NCBI GenBank assembly: GCA_015847255.1
Contig: JADLZK010007812.1
Span: forward strand, 47,368 to 111,367
Origin: Hyparrhenia diplandra
Lineage: Eukaryota; Streptophyta; Magnoliopsida; Poales; Poaceae
Length of the DNA stretch: 64,000 nt
Direction of reading: 5' to 3'
Shown here: positions 62,399 through 64,000 of the stretch, in pieces
Layout: each line of letters opens with the position of its first letter
Position numbering within the stretch: the first letter of the stretch is position 1
Translations under genes and position numbers: made by a program
The notes under the pieces: generated by a model
What the model was told of the DNA's origin: nothing
The model's input: the letters and a program-made list of their open reading frames with translations, nothing else
Databases searched by the model: none

Positions 62399-62796
62399 AG
62401 CTACTGTTGCAGCAATGGTACTGCTTTTATAAAATCACCCAAAACATGTCCTGCCACAAGTGATGTAGAAAGCACTAAAGTTAAGCGCATATGCAGATCC
62501 AAACGGATGAAATAAACGCAAGAAAGAATGGGCCTCCATTAAAAAACTGTAAGTCGTTTTACTCAAACTTGTCTAACTTTGACCAATTAATTTTATAGGA
62601 AAATAGATTACAGCATCCATAATATCAAATGAAGCCAGTATAACAATATATTTCATGGGTATGTAATGAACAGGGGTGGATCCAGTAATTTTTTTGGAAG
62701 TTGGGAGGCTTGTGAAATAGCTAAATAGCTTTAGCTTTAGGTTAGGGTTTCGGTGCTCAGCTTCGCACAGCATGAAGGGAAAAAGAGTGGGAGTAC

Positions 62797-62990
62797 CTGG
62801 TGGGTGCCAGCGGCGGAGCCACCCTAGGGCGCAGGGGTGGGGCGGCCGCCCCAGCTAGCGGCGAGGTCGCCCCAGACCCCCGGAACCCTTCTTCCCGGCG
62901 GCGAGCGCGAGCACGAGCAGGAGCAGGGGACGACGACCTGCGGTGCGGCGTTCCGTGCTTGAGAGAGCAAAAGCAGAGCAGAGCAGAGCA
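62797..62990 (-). promoter_or_regulatory. Predicted 5' noncoding exon of MED13
   Basis: A GC-rich block on the minus strand ends in a good donor (CACCAG|GTACTCC) at 62797/62796. It could splice to the region upstream of the MED13 start codon at 62398. No TATA box was recognised. Prediction only. Confidence 0.35.
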
Positions 62991-63149
62991 GAGGTGAGGG
63001 AAGGATGGGCCTTTTCTTTGCTTTGTCAGCCCAACAGAGGTGAGACCATGAGAGGCCGGCCCTTTGAAAGCCCATCATCACACACTGCTCCCCAACCTTT
63101 CCTACAGTGTCAGTATTTGTTTGTCTTCCTGCATTTTTCATTTTAATTT

Positions 63150-63836
63150 GGAAGAAGTCTACTTTTCCTCCCTCCAATTTTCACTCTAAAGTCTACTTTT
63201 CCTTCCTCAACTCAAAAATCGGACAAACCACATCCCTCAACTTTTCAAACCATGCATTTTACCTCCCCGAGTGGTTTTGAAGCCAGTTTTGCTTCTGAGA
63301 CGGCGGTTTTGTATTTTTTCTTTTTATTTATTTATTTATTTCAAATTTGAATCTTTTAAAAATCATAGTAAATCATAGGAAAATTATAAAATAAAAATCT
63401 AATTTTTTGGACTCCACATGAGTAGATATACATGAGTAAAAATCTAATTTTTTTTGGACTCCACATGAGTAAAAAATCTAATTTTTTGGACTCCACATGA
63501 GTAAATCATAGGAAAATTATATATTCACTGTGTAGATCTAATCATGTGGACTCCAATAAAAATTGGATTTTTTTATTTTTATGATTTTTCTATAATTTAC
63601 TATGATTTTTAAAAATTCAATCACTTTTTAAAAGAAAAGGCAATGACACCGTGACTGTAGCAAATACTGACACTGTAGCAAACCACGGTTACTGTAGCAA
63701 ATCCACCTTCCAAAACGGGGGAGGTAATTTGCATGGTTTGAAAAGTTGAGGGAGGTGATATGCCCAGTTTTGAAGTTGAGGGAGAAAAGTAAACTTTTGT
63801 GATAGTTGGGGAGTGAATCCGGACTTTTTCCTTTTT
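63150..63836. mobile_element. Long-TIR Mutator-like nonautonomous transposon, copy 2
   Basis: Same family as 46436-47340. The left arm holds CAACTTTTCAAACCATGCAT and TTACCTCCCCGAGTGG; the right arm holds GGAGGTAATTTGCATGG, TTTGAAAAGTTGAGGGAGG and TTTTGTGATAGTTGGGGAGT. The interior is AT-rich, with a threefold repeat of TTTTGGACTCCACATGAGTA at 63399-63505. No transposase is present. Confidence 0.7.
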
Positions 63837-64000
63837 ATAATCGGCGCATGCACATGGACTGGTACGGGTTTTGGATCCTACTCGCTCAAAAAAAGTAAAA
63901 AAAAGTAATAATTCTTTGACTTTTTAAATCTAATTTGATCATTTATTTTATTTAAATAATTTATATAAATATTATCAATTTTGCTATGACTTATTAGATT
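63837..64000. other. AT-rich end of window
   Basis: No feature was recognised in the last 160 bases. Confidence 0.5.

Noticed and set aside
1..64000. CRISPR arrays, phage, integron, toxin-antitoxin or operon structure
   Set aside because: The intron-rich plant genes and grass transposons show this is eukaryotic nuclear DNA. No such structures were seen.

Overview
The window is nuclear DNA from a grass, most likely an Oryza (rice) species. Four things point there: GC-rich first exons followed by AT-rich introns, many short GT-AG introns, rice-type MITEs (Stowaway, Tourist, long-TIR Mutator-like), and plant protein families throughout. No bacterial, viral, CRISPR or plasmid features were seen. 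From memory, the order homogentisate dioxygenase, acyl-CoA oxidase, organellar glycyl-tRNA synthetase resembles the distal short arm of rice chromosome 6. I could not check this.

Layout. 0-6.5 kb holds a tandem pair of intronless BAHD acyltransferase genes, both with reading-frame damage; DNA transposons and a LINE remnant lie between them. 8.4-13.7 kb holds a MEI2-like (AML/OML) RNA-binding protein gene on the minus strand. 13.7-18.5 kb is gene-free, with an ACGT-rich promoter-like block, two tandem duplications and a Tourist MITE. 18.5-21.0 kb holds homogentisate 1,2-dioxygenase (minus, 8 exons, intact). 22.0-24.1 kb holds an APG-like GDSL esterase/lipase with a proline-rich head (plus). 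25.3-26.8 kb holds a small OB-fold protein (minus). 28.8-33.8 kb holds a peroxisomal acyl-CoA oxidase (plus, 14 exons, intact, 664 aa). 34.7-45.8 kb holds an organellar-type glycyl-tRNA synthetase with fused alpha and beta subunits (plus, 36 exons). 48.1-62.4 kb holds Mediator subunit MED13 (minus, 22 exons). The rest is intergenic DNA and transposons.

The genes do not form one pathway. They include two catabolic enzymes (tyrosine degradation, peroxisomal beta-oxidation), housekeeping and regulatory proteins (organelle translation, Mediator kinase module, RNA binding) and specialised-metabolism or secreted enzymes (BAHD, GDSL).

The most striking property is technical or evolutionary. About 40 single-base (occasionally two-base) length changes, mostly in homopolymer runs, break the frames of the BAHD, MEI2-like, GDSL, OB-fold, glycyl-tRNA synthetase (3' third) and MED13 genes. 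HGO, ACX and the first two thirds of the synthetase have none. Exon phases balance when these changes are allowed for, so residual sequencing error is more likely than pseudogenes. I found no convincing new biological system. The best leads are a GC-AG intron beside a SMART-like mini-retrotransposon in MED13, a duplicated splice acceptor in the synthetase, a uORF overlapping the MEI2-like start, and several recent tandem or foldback repeats.
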